Below, one piece after another: positions 1 through 5,440 of a DNA stretch of 6,001 nucleotides (its first letter is position 1; every line of letters begins with the position of its first letter). This stretch comes from Planctomycetaceae bacterium. Lineage in GTDB: Bacteria > Planctomycetota > Planctomycetia > Planctomycetales > Planctomycetaceae. The stretch lies in the NCBI GenBank assembly GCA_020426085.1, contig JAGQQP010000281.1, positions 1-6,001 on the forward strand, given 5' to 3'. The translations under genes and the position numbers were made by a program. The notes under the pieces are model-generated. The model searched no databases and was not told where the DNA came from. It saw only the letters and a program-made list of their open reading frames with translations.

Positions 1-89
1 ATGCCTGTGGGAGTTTCGTGCTCTTTTTCTGGATCACATGGCTGATTGTGCGACACCTGGAAAAGAACAAAATCCACCTCAAACTCTGA
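1..89 (+). CDS. C-terminal end of a membrane protein (partial)
   Basis: The frame beginning at base 3 is open to a TGA at 87-89 and gives 28 residues. It starts with a strongly hydrophobic, aromatic-rich run (FVLFFWITWLIV) and ends in a basic, hydrophilic tail (RHLEKNKIHLKL). This is the pattern of a last transmembrane helix followed by a short cytoplasmic tail. The gene starts outside the window, so its family cannot be named. Its stop lies only 6 bases from the stop of the chemoreceptor gene on the opposite strand, so the two genes converge with no room for a separate terminator. A chance open frame of this length is possible, but the hydrophobic-then-basic pattern favours a real gene end. 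Confidence 0.55.
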   Translation, partial: ACGSFVLFFWITWLIVRHLEKNKIHLKL

Positions 90-95
90 GCTGTT

Positions 96-1340
96 TCATT
101 TCGAACGAATCGTCGTCAGGAAATGCTCTACGGCTGTACTCAGGCTTTCTGACTGTTGCGCGATATCATTGACGGAACTCACCAGATCGGTGGTGGAATG
201 AAATGTTTCGGAGGCTGTCGTGGAAACACGCTGTACGATTTCTGAAGTCTGCACCGTTTTACCCGCCGCATCTTTCACATTCTGATGAATCGTGGCAATC
301 GCCTGGCTCTGTTCGGAAATTGAAACTGAGATCGATTCACTGATTTCATCTACCTGTCGAATCGTACTGCTCACTGTTGAAATGTTGGTAACGGCATCAT
401 TAACCACATCCTGGATTTGACGAATCTGCTCGTTGATGCGATCGGTTGCTTTGGCTGTATCCTGTGCCAGATTTTTCACTTCGGAGGCGACCACTGCAAA
501 TCCTGCCCCCGATTCACCAGCACGGGCTGCTTCGATGGCCGCATTCAATGCCAGCAAATTCGTCTGCTTGGCAATATCAGCAATGATCTTTGCGAACGAG
601 CCAATGTCGTTAGTGGTTTCTACCAGACTGGACATGAATTTCCTGGCATGCTCACTTTCATTGACCGCCTGCTGCACAACATTTGTGGACTGTTTGACCC
701 GGTCATCAATCTGCTGAATCGATTCATTCAACAGGACCGTCGATTCTGCTACGACATCCACATTCTGTGTCGTCTGATCAATTGAATTGACGGCCATCCC
801 CGTTTCCTGGATGGCGCGTTCTGTCACTGATTTGAGTGAGTGAACTGTGGCATGCAGCTGAGTCGCGGCTGCAGACACAATGGTCGAAATCCTCTGGACT
901 TCCTGTTCGAATTCATCTGCCATCTCCATCCGGCGGGTTTCTGCCTGTTGCAACTCTTCTGCCTGAACTTTCATCTTTTCGCCCGCAGAATTAATCACTT
1001 CCGATGCCTGACGAAAACTGCCTCGCACCCCTTTCAGCAACACCTTGCGGAAGAATTTTCCATGAGCGGCAGCTGTCAGCGAAGCCTTCGACTCGCGGAC
1101 AAAAGCGTCTGTATAATCCAAAAGTCCATTAAGGGAAACCAGAGCACGTTCCAGATCGCCATCGACATCAATGTGCAACAGACGGACTTCCAGATTTCCC
1201 GCCGCCGCAGACTCACAGACGTCGGCCAGCTGTTTTACCCAACTGCGGTAACATTCCAGTTCCTCACGTTCTACATCCGTGAGAGACGACGTTGATTCAT
1301 TTACTGTTGATCTCTGCGCGGCTGCTTCCAGTTTTAGCAT
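96..1340 (-). CDS. Soluble methyl-accepting chemotaxis protein (chemoreceptor)
   Basis: A 414-residue chemoreceptor that should pass a sensory signal to the CheA kinase through CheW. The signalling hairpin is unmistakable: the tip, residues about 252-293, contains [18 protein letters not shown] and FAVVASEV. Long Ser/Thr/Gln/Glu-rich coiled-coil arms flank it (about 126-250 and 294-408), as expected for a methylated receptor. Residues 37-85 (including GNLEVRL and an [13 protein letters not shown] helix) look like a HAMP domain. Residues 86-122 ([16 protein letters not shown]..) look like a second, degenerate HAMP-like unit. There is no signal peptide, no transmembrane helix and no periplasmic domain, so it should be cytoplasmic or held by a partner. 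The C-terminus lacks a CheR-docking pentapeptide. Residue 279 is Ala where many receptors have Arg in the G-R-GF motif. The start has an AAAGG ribosome site about 6 bases upstream. It lies 37 bases downstream of the PAS gene and is probably co-transcribed with it. No cheA or cheW is in the window. Confidence 0.96.
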   Translation of the reverse strand: MLKLEAAAQRSTVNESTSSLTDVEREELECYRSWVKQLADVCESAAAGNLEVRLLHIDVDGDLERALVSLNGLLDYTDAFVRESKASLTAAAHGKFFRKVLLKGVRGSFRQASEVINSAGEKMKVQAEELQQAETRRMEMADEFEQEVQRISTIVSAAATQLHATVHSLKSVTERAIQETGMAVNSIDQTTQNVDVVAESTVLLNESIQQIDDRVKQSTNVVQQAVNESEHARKFMSSLVETTNDIGSFAKIIADIAKQTNLLALNAAIEAARAGESGAGFAVVASEVKNLAQDTAKATDRINEQIRQIQDVVNDAVTNISTVSSTIRQVDEISESISVSISEQSQAIATIHQNVKDAAGKTVQTSEIVQRVSTTASETFHSTTDLVSSVNDIAQQSESLSTAVEHFLTTIRSK

Positions 1341-1377
1341 GGGGTACCTTTATGAACTCTGACTCGAACTTCAACAG

Positions 1378-1896
1378 TTATAAAGCAAAAATATACTCGT
1401 CGTATTCCATTCCGGCCACATTCAGTTGCGACAAGAGTTCGACGGTGGCATTCTGAATTCCCGTCCGCCAGTCTAAACTGGCTTCTTCAATGTGTTTTAA
1501 CGAGCGATAGAGTGGGATCACCTTCTCGAGCGCCTGTCGTTCGGGAACACGACGGCTTGAGTGATAACCGATGATCTCGCCAGAGAGATTAAAAGTGGGG
1601 GTTACATGCGCGAGCACCCAGTAGTGATCACCGTTTTTACAAAGGTTGACAACGTAGGCGAAGATCTCCTCACCAGTCTGAATTGTGTTCCACAACAGCT
1701 TGAACACAGAACGGGGCATATCCGGATGACGAATCAGATTATGGGGCTGCCCCAGTAGCTCCTCTTCAAAATATCCGGAGATCTGGATAAACGTGTGATT
1801 CGCATAGGTAATTCTCCCCTTCAGATCCGTCTTACTGACAATGATCTCATGATCGGCAAATGTTCTTTCCCGACCGGTGGGCATCGGACGATCCAT
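1378..1896 (-). CDS. Aer-type PAS sensor protein (likely FAD-binding, aerotaxis/energy taxis)
   Basis: A 172-residue protein made of one PAS domain (about residues 15-115) plus a helical tail. It closely resembles the N-terminal PAS domain of E. coli Aer, which binds FAD and reads the redox state of the respiratory chain. The hallmark blocks are present: a YAN..F..-SGY segment, GQPHNLIRHPDMP (49-61) and CKNGDHYWV (86-94). From memory, the Aer residues N34, R57, H58, D60, F66 and N85 matter for FAD binding or signalling. They line up as N33, R56, H57, D59, F65 and N84, a constant offset of one. An in-frame ATG at 1950 would add 18 hydrophobic residues, but it has no spaced ribosome site. The ATG at 1896 has AGAAAGG 5 bases upstream and yields the family-like MDRPMPTGRERTF start. 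Unlike Aer, this protein has no HAMP or signalling domain. The next gene supplies these, so the pair looks like one receptor divided over two polypeptides. FAD binding is inferred. Confidence 0.92.
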   Translation of the reverse strand: MDRPMPTGRERTFADHEIIVSKTDLKGRITYANHTFIQISGYFEEELLGQPHNLIRHPDMPRSVFKLLWNTIQTGEEIFAYVVNLCKNGDHYWVLAHVTPTFNLSGEIIGYHSSRRVPERQALEKVIPLYRSLKHIEEASLDWRTGIQNATVELLSQLNVAGMEYDEYIFAL

Positions 1897-1901
1897 CAGT
1901 G

Positions 1902-1908
1902 CCTTTCT
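1902..1908 (-). promoter_or_regulatory. Ribosome binding site fixing the PAS start
   Basis: Read on the - strand this is AGAAAGG, followed by 5 bases and the ATG at 1896. The alternative upstream ATG at 1950 has only CAGGG directly abutting it, which is too close to serve. This decides the 172-residue start. Confidence 0.6.
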
Positions 1909-2007
1909 CTGTAAAGCGAAGCAGAAACTTAACAACCATGAAAAACACATCCCTGAAAGAGAACATCCACACGATCTACTTAACGTGAGTGGCTTACGCC
2001 TTCAGAG

Positions 2008-2039
2008 ATAATCCAGGAGTGATCAGAACCTCTTGTCAA
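2008..2039 (-). promoter_or_regulatory. Possible promoter of the PAS/chemoreceptor unit
   Basis: On the - strand there is a perfect TTGACA (2034-2039). GATTAT (2008-2013, 4 of 6 against TATAAT) follows it after 20 bases, which is longer than the usual 16-18. It lies about 110 bases before the PAS start and downstream of purM, so it is placed to drive the two-gene unit independently. No sigma28-type chemotaxis promoter was recognised. The poor spacing keeps confidence low. Confidence 0.3.
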
Positions 2040-2211
2040 ATAAGACAGAGCCCTATTTCAGATATTCTGGTCCCCTACTCCTCTTCGAACCGGAGCCATT
2101 CAGCAGATTACAAAAGAAGAAAAACTATTCTCTGAGATCGCAAAAAAATGATGATTTGGACTCAAGGTCGAGTTCCTATTTTACCCATTAAACATTCGAC
2201 CACTTCTTGTA

Positions 2212-2230
2212 TCAGGCAAAATCGGCCTGA
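2212..2230 (-). terminator. Short perfect hairpin downstream of purM (weak terminator candidate)
   Basis: TCAGGC (2212-2217) and GCCTGA (2225-2230) form a perfect 6-bp stem with a 7-base loop, about 95 bases past the purM stop. There is no run of T after it on the - strand, so it is not a canonical rho-independent terminator. It may instead stabilise the 3' end of the purM message or mean nothing. Confidence 0.25.
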
Positions 2231-2324
2231 AAATGTACGGGAAGCGAAAATCCGCGCAGACATATGGCGAGAATCGCCTGGATGCCGAAAAACAGCACCA
2301 GAAAGAGGCAAGGAACAGAAAAAG

Positions 2325-3401
2325 TCAGATCAGGGTGACTTCTTTCTCTCCCTGGGAGACCTTCCCCAGAATATGAGTGGGACACTGGCTTGCCAGTAAT
2401 TTTTCCCGAACGGCTTTCACCTGATCTGCCCTGACAATGGCGACCATTCCTATCCCCATATTAAAGACGCGGAACATTTCCTCTTCTTCAATATTCCCCA
2501 GTGACTGCAGCCACTTGAAGGCAGGTGGAACTTCCCAGGCTGATTTTTTCATTTCAATGCGGCGGTTGGCTGGTAGGATGCGCTCGACATTTTCGACCAA
2601 CCCTCCCCCGGTGATATGTGCCATACCGCTGATCACAATCTGATCGGGATAGCTGCGAACGACAGAATTGATGGCAGAAGCGTAAATACGGGTTGGCTCC
2701 AGCAGAACACTGGCAACGGTTCGCTGATTTAATTCTTCCACAGGGTCATTTATTCCCAGACCTGCCATTTCGAAAACGACTTTACGAATCAGGCTGTAAC
2801 CATTGGAATGAAAACCACTCGATTCGAGCCCCAAAACGACATCTCCGGCCTGAATCGCATGGCCATCCAGAACCTGGTTCCGTTCAACAACTCCCACAGA
2901 GAAGCCGGCCATATCAAAGTCACCATCGCCATACAGATCGGGCATAATTGCTGTTTCCCCTCCCAGCAAAGCTGATTTCGAGAGGACACAACCTTTACTG
3001 ACCCCTTCCATCAGTTCGACGAGCCGTTCTGGATCATCTTTCCCAAGAGCAATATAGTCGAGAAAGAACAATGGCTCCGCGCCCAGGCAGAGACAGTCAT
3101 TGACGCACATGGCAACCAGATCGATGCCGATCGTATTATAAGTCTCAGCCTCGATCGCTACTTTGATTTTTGTCCCGACTCCATCCGTCCCGGAAACCAG
3201 TACCGGATCTACATATTTTCGCCCCGCGGGTCCGGGTTCTGGATTATTCAGACGAAAGAGTCCGGCAAATCCTCCCGGGAGATCCATCACACGTGATTTT
3301 TGTGCCAGATGGGTTTTTCCTAATAACGGATGAATGGAAGACATTGCTTTCTGATAGAGATCCAGGTCAACACCGGCATCTTTATAGGTTGCTTTTGTCA
3401 T
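2325..3401 (-). CDS. purM: Phosphoribosylformylglycinamidine cyclo-ligase (AIR synthetase)
   Basis: PurM closes the imidazole ring of the purine precursor: formylglycinamidine ribonucleotide plus ATP gives aminoimidazole ribonucleotide, ADP and phosphate, in the cytoplasm. The 358-residue length is close to the roughly 345 of E. coli PurM. Family blocks are intact and in order: TYKDAGVD at 5-12, GTDGVGTK at 71-78 (ATP/substrate loop), GIDLVAMCVND at 92-102, GGETA at 147-151, SSGFHSNGYS at 194-203, AHITGGG at 261-267 and FNMGIGM at 313-319. The ATG at 3401 puts the conserved TYKDAGVD at the N-terminus as usual. Its ribosome site is weak (a GGA about 9 bases upstream). Unlike the common purM-purN arrangement, no purN follows. 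The gene appears alone, divergent from the hydrolase gene and 428 bases from the PAS gene. No purine riboswitch or clear PurR-type operator was recognised upstream. Confidence 0.98.
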   Translation of the reverse strand: MTKATYKDAGVDLDLYQKAMSSIHPLLGKTHLAQKSRVMDLPGGFAGLFRLNNPEPGPAGRKYVDPVLVSGTDGVGTKIKVAIEAETYNTIGIDLVAMCVNDCLCLGAEPLFFLDYIALGKDDPERLVELMEGVSKGCVLSKSALLGGETAIMPDLYGDGDFDMAGFSVGVVERNQVLDGHAIQAGDVVLGLESSGFHSNGYSLIRKVVFEMAGLGINDPVEELNQRTVASVLLEPTRIYASAINSVVRSYPDQIVISGMAHITGGGLVENVERILPANRRIEMKKSAWEVPPAFKWLQSLGNIEEEEMFRVFNMGIGMVAIVRADQVKAVREKLLASQCPTHILGKVSQGEKEVTLI

Positions 3402-3630
3402 AATATCATCCGAAAAAATAAGAGCTGAAACGGTATTTTTGTATCCGATTTCCCGCTGAACGTCAGAGAAAACCTACAGGTGACAGCATAACATTCCAGC
3501 GACAAGAAGAAAATCTACCGTATGAGTTATTTGAAACCCACGACAGGAAATCCAGTAAGAGGCCTGTATCTAAACGAGCGGGATAGCTATGATTCCAACA
3601 TCCACTACACCCGCCTGAAGCAGCGACATC

Positions 3631-3646
3631 AGATTCCTGCGAATCT
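3631..3646 (+). repeat. Perfect inverted repeat in the leader of the FAH-family gene
   Basis: AGATTC (3631-3636) and GAATCT (3641-3646) are separated by CTGC, giving a 6-bp stem with a tetraloop about 60 bases before the start codon. It could be an operator or an RNA hairpin. It has no T run and is short enough to occur by chance. Confidence 0.3.
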
Positions 3647-3690
3647 CACACGACCGAACGCCTGCTTCCTGAAGTCTCAGAAAACAATCC

Positions 3691-3696
3691 AAGGAG
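3691..3696 (+). promoter_or_regulatory. Ribosome binding site fixing the FAH-family start
   Basis: A strong AAGGAG is followed immediately by an ATG (3697) with no spacer, then by a second in-frame ATG at 3706 after a 9-base gap. Spacing favours 3706, which also yields the family-typical MKLAT start. Confidence 0.75.
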
Positions 3697-3705
3697 ATGT
3701 CCTGC

Positions 3706-4578
3706 ATGAAGTTAGCAACGATTCAGACTGACAAAGGCATTCAAGTAGCCTCAGTGGTTGACCAGGAAAACCAGTTAACTTTCTTTGAGCTGTCAGCTTT
3801 TGATGAGAGCCTGCCCAGATCTCTCAAAGGAATCCTGGCGCTGGAAGGAGGACTGGAGCGCGCTAAGATAGCCGCAGCACAAGCTGAACAGGCAAACCAA
3901 CAGATCGCAGGCACGCTGCTGGCACCGATTCCCTCACCGGGAAAAGTCCTCTGTATTGGCTTAAATTACCGCGATCATGCAGAAGAAACGGGAATGCCGT
4001 TCCCTGATGAACCAGTCTGTTTCAGCAAGTTCAGCAGCTCGGTTACCGGTTCAGGACAGCCGATACGGATCCCTTCCGTTGCCCGCGAAGTTGACTATGA
4101 AGCCGAACTCGTGGCAGTCATCGGAAAGACATGCCGTAACGTCACTGAGACAGACGCACCTGGATACATCGCCGGCTATATGAACGGCCACGATGTTTCA
4201 GCGCGCGACTGGCAGATTGGACGCCCGGGCGGACAGTGGCTGCTGGGAAAAACAGCGGACACGTTTGCTCCGACTGGCCCTTACCTGGTAACGGCAGATG
4301 AGATCAAAAACGCAAACAGCCTCCCCATCAAATTAACACTTAATGGAGAGGTTTTGCAGAATTCCAATACCGATAAGTTCATCTTCACCATAGAACAAGT
4401 AATCGCGTTCGTGTCTCAGATACTGACACTCGAACCCGGTGATATCATCTTTACCGGTACGCCTCCTGGGGTAGGCATGGCTCGCAAGCCCCCTGTATAC
4501 CTGAAACCTGGAGACCAGGCCTGCATTGAGATACAGGGGCTCGGGATGTTATGCAATACCGTAGAAGCGCGGGATTGA
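3706..4578 (+). CDS. Fumarylacetoacetate hydrolase (FAH) family protein
   Basis: A 290-residue metal-dependent hydrolase or lyase of the FAH superfamily. These enzymes typically cleave a carbon-carbon bond, or decarboxylate, in beta-diketo acids. The N-terminal 70 residues form the small lead domain and the catalytic domain follows. Metal ligands are visible as E122 and E124 in VDYEAELVAVIG and D153 in GHDVSARDWQ. H91 and E94 in NYRDHAEE match the catalytic H-x-x-E pair known from human FAHD1. K172 lies in the GKTADTFAPTGP block. The C-terminal block TGTPPGVG (240-247) with KPPVYLKPGD and IQGLG is intact and recalls FAHD2-type proteins. Possible substrates in this superfamily include fumarylpyruvate, other acylpyruvates, oxaloacetate and diketo-deoxy sugar acids, and sequence alone does not choose between them. 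No catabolic neighbours are present to help. The gene is divergent from purM and converges on the cold-shock gene 18 bases later. It appears monocistronic and complete. Confidence 0.95.
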   Translation: MKLATIQTDKGIQVASVVDQENQLTFFELSAFDESLPRSLKGILALEGGLERAKIAAAQAEQANQQIAGTLLAPIPSPGKVLCIGLNYRDHAEETGMPFPDEPVCFSKFSSSVTGSGQPIRIPSVAREVDYEAELVAVIGKTCRNVTETDAPGYIAGYMNGHDVSARDWQIGRPGGQWLLGKTADTFAPTGPYLVTADEIKNANSLPIKLTLNGEVLQNSNTDKFIFTIEQVIAFVSQILTLEPGDIIFTGTPPGVGMARKPPVYLKPGDQACIEIQGLGMLCNTVEARD

Positions 4579-4596
4579 AATGCTTTTGTCTAATTT

Positions 4597-4794
4597 CTAC
4601 TCAGTTGTAGAGACTCGAACTGCACGCAGACCTCGATCGCTCTTTTCGGTTTCAAACTCAACAGTTTGACCTTCAACCAGCTGATCGAATGTGACACCAT
4701 CCAGTGATGAGAGATGAAAAAAGATATCCTGCTGGCCATCGTTAATGAAGCCAAACCCTTTTTCAGTAATTTTTTTGATTGTTCCAGTGGCCAT
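4597..4794 (-). CDS. Cold-shock-domain protein (CspA family)
   Basis: A 65-residue single-domain protein of the usual CspA size, which binds single-stranded DNA and RNA and acts as an RNA chaperone. Both nucleic-acid-binding motifs are present: KGFGFI (RNP1, residues 12-17) and DIFFHLSSL (RNP2, 23-31). The family-like start MATGTIKKI and a GLRAVRV C-terminal strand complete the five-stranded barrel. An in-frame ATG three codons upstream (4803) abuts the AGAGG ribosome site with no spacer, while the ATG at 4794 lies 9 bases from it, so 4794 is chosen. The long untranslated leader (about 120 bases if the TATAAT at 4923-4928 is used), with a 9-bp hairpin, recalls the structured leaders of E. coli csp genes, but cold induction cannot be inferred from sequence alone. 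It converges on the FAH-family gene. No clear terminator follows: a 5-bp stem overlapping its stop codon is too weak. Confidence 0.95.
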   Translation of the reverse strand: MATGTIKKITEKGFGFINDGQQDIFFHLSSLDGVTFDQLVEGQTVEFETEKSDRGLRAVRVSTTE

Positions 4795-4803
4795 AAAGCC
4801 CAT

Positions 4804-4808
4804 CCTCT
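4804..4808 (-). promoter_or_regulatory. Ribosome binding site fixing the cold-shock gene start
   Basis: AGAGG on the - strand touches the first ATG (4803) and stands 9 bases before the second (4794). The second therefore fits ribosome spacing and the family's normal N-terminus. Confidence 0.65.
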
Positions 4809-4824
4809 AACTTAAAAGTCTCTC

Positions 4825-4848
4825 GACAATAAAACGGAGTTTATTGTC
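4825..4848 (-). repeat. Perfect 9-bp hairpin in the cold-shock gene leader
   Basis: GACAATAAA (4825-4833) and TTTATTGTC (4840-4848) are perfect inverted copies around a 6-base loop, read CUCCGU in the transcript. The hairpin begins 31 bases upstream of the start codon, inside the expected 5' untranslated region. Its stem is AT-rich (two G-C pairs), so it would melt easily. That fits a temperature-dependent element better than a terminator, and no T run follows. It could also be a DNA operator. Confidence 0.5.
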
Positions 4849-4922
4849 ACTCTGTAACTGATCACCACTTGTAGCACATTCGCTCATAAATAGTGACACA
4901 CTGAAAAAAATACGCACAGCGT

Positions 4923-4928
4923 ATTATA
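4923..4928 (-). promoter_or_regulatory. Probable -10 box of the cold-shock gene
   Basis: A perfect TATAAT on the - strand, with A/T-rich DNA upstream but no good -35 at the normal distance. Transcription would start near 4916 and give a leader of about 120 bases. The same site also reads as a fair -10 on the + strand, but nothing downstream there needs it. Confidence 0.4.
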
Positions 4929-5333
4929 ACGCAAAAATAAGGACAAAATCAGGTTGTCAGTGAATTGGACACTTATGTGAATAAGATTGAATACCACTTC
5001 AGCATCATTCAACCTGAGATAAGTGTGACAAACCCTGAACGAATTAGCAAACTGTTATATCAAAGTTTCTTATAAAAATTTTGAGAATTCTAAAAAACCA
5101 ATTTCTTAAGATTCTGACTGAAAACGAGGGTTTACCACCATTTCATCTTGACCTTTTTCCCAGTTTTTGGCATCCCGGCCCGCATCGTTTTCAGTAAATA
5201 CAAGAATCGATTTAATCCGAATGTTTCCTTCAGATCCGATTTTTTACCTTCCGGTAATAGTCTCCCAAACTGAAAAAACAGCCTCCTTTTTGTGATTTCA
5301 AACTGAAATATGTGTTTAAAAGATGATTGTCGC
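4929..5333. other. Long AT-rich gene-free region
   Basis: About 400 bases with no open frame of note on either strand. It is visibly richer in A and T than the neighbouring genes, with A- and T-tracts (for example around 5070-5105 and 5240-5290). AAACTGAAA occurs twice (near 5267 and 5300). Apart from the inverted repeat at 4950-5039 and a small TTACC/GGTAA stem near 5246-5259, I see no recognisable RNA family or gene remnant. Confidence 0.5.
4950..5039. repeat. Imperfect inverted repeat upstream of the cold-shock gene
   Basis: ACACTTAT at 4969-4976 matches ATAAGTGT at 5019-5026 exactly in inverted orientation. The outer flanks also correspond: CAGGTTGTCA on the left against TGACAAACCCTG on the right. 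The left arm carries an extra 10 bases. The repeat lies just upstream of the likely cold-shock promoter. It could be a regulator site or a structured untranslated RNA. No protein-coding potential was seen. Confidence 0.35.
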
Positions 5334-5362
5334 TTGAATTCTGATGTATCTCATTTTTTAAT
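5334..5362 (+). promoter_or_regulatory. Sigma70-type promoter of the lipoprotein gene
   Basis: TTGAAT (5334-5339, 4 of 6 against TTGACA) and TTTAAT (5357-5362, 5 of 6 against TATAAT) are separated by the ideal 17 bases. Transcription should start near 5369, about 70 bases before the ATG, inside the half-site array at 5369-5390. Confidence 0.5.
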
Positions 5363-5368
5363 GCTTTC

Positions 5369-5390
5369 TAGACATTGTCTATCATAGACA
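5369..5390 (+). promoter_or_regulatory. Operator-like array of three TAGACA half-sites
   Basis: TAGACA at 5369-5374, its inverse TGTCTA at 5376-5381, and TAGACA again at 5385-5390. The first two form a 13-base palindrome. The last two, extended by one pair, form a 15-base palindrome (5376-5390) with a single central C. The array sits at the predicted transcription start, the classic place for a repressor. As RNA, the middle copy could pair with either neighbour, but the loops would be only 3 bases. Confidence 0.5.
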
Positions 5391-5440
5391 GCGATCAAGT
5401 GACTCATTTTCTAGAACAACTATTCGGAAGGGACAATAAA

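Larger units (their letters stand above)
1897..2324. other. Gene-free spacer between purM and the PAS gene
   Basis: I see no convincing gene in these 428 bases. They hold the PAS ribosome site, the possible promoter at 2008-2039 and the small hairpin at 2212-2230. An 83-codon + strand frame (2148-2399) runs into the purM 3' end and has no family resemblance or ribosome site. A hydrophobic run just after the purM stop on the - strand lacks a usable start codon. Confidence 0.6.
3402..3705. promoter_or_regulatory. Divergent intergenic region between purM and the FAH-family gene
   Basis: These 304 bases must hold the start signals of both divergent genes. On the + strand a TATGAT at 3588-3593 is the best -10 candidate for the hydrolase gene, but it has no good -35. 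On the - strand TTTTCT and TATGCT, 17 bases apart near 3487-3515, form only a poor pair for purM. A perfect small hairpin sits at 3631-3646. A 69-codon frame starting at 3522 overlaps the hydrolase start out of frame, has no clear ribosome site, and I do not consider it a gene. Confidence 0.45.

Noticed and set aside
417..1295. Several + strand open frames (417-785, 433-717, 840-1295)
   Set aside because: They lie wholly antisense to the chemoreceptor gene, whose protein is unmistakable. Their translations are Cys/Phe/His-rich shadows with no family resemblance.
1897..1950. Upstream extension of the PAS protein by 18 residues, as a possible membrane anchor or signal peptide
   Set aside because: The extension is hydrophobic but has no properly spaced ribosome site. 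The ATG at 1896 has one and gives the family-like N-terminus, with Aer residues aligned at a constant offset.
2222..2325. Hydrophobic stretch just past the purM stop on the - strand (LFLVLFFGIQAILAI), a possible small membrane protein
   Set aside because: The frame has no ATG and no credible GTG/TTG start with a ribosome site. T-rich DNA easily yields hydrophobic codons.
2148..2399. 83-codon + strand frame
   Set aside because: It overlaps the purM 3' end antisense, is low-complexity Arg/Lys-rich, and has no ribosome site or recognisable family.
3522..3731. 69-codon + strand frame between purM and the FAH-family gene
   Set aside because: It runs out of frame into the FAH-family start, covers its ribosome site, has no clear ribosome site of its own, and the translation has no domain-like pattern.
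4594..4613. Possible bidirectional terminator between the convergent FAH-family and cold-shock genes
   Set aside because: The stem is only 5 bp (TCTAC/GTAGA), overlaps the cold-shock stop codon and has no T run in either direction.
5166..5182. Possible sigma54 promoter (TGGCAT...GC)
   Set aside because: The spacing between the GG and GC elements is 11 rather than the required 10, and no gene follows at a suitable distance.
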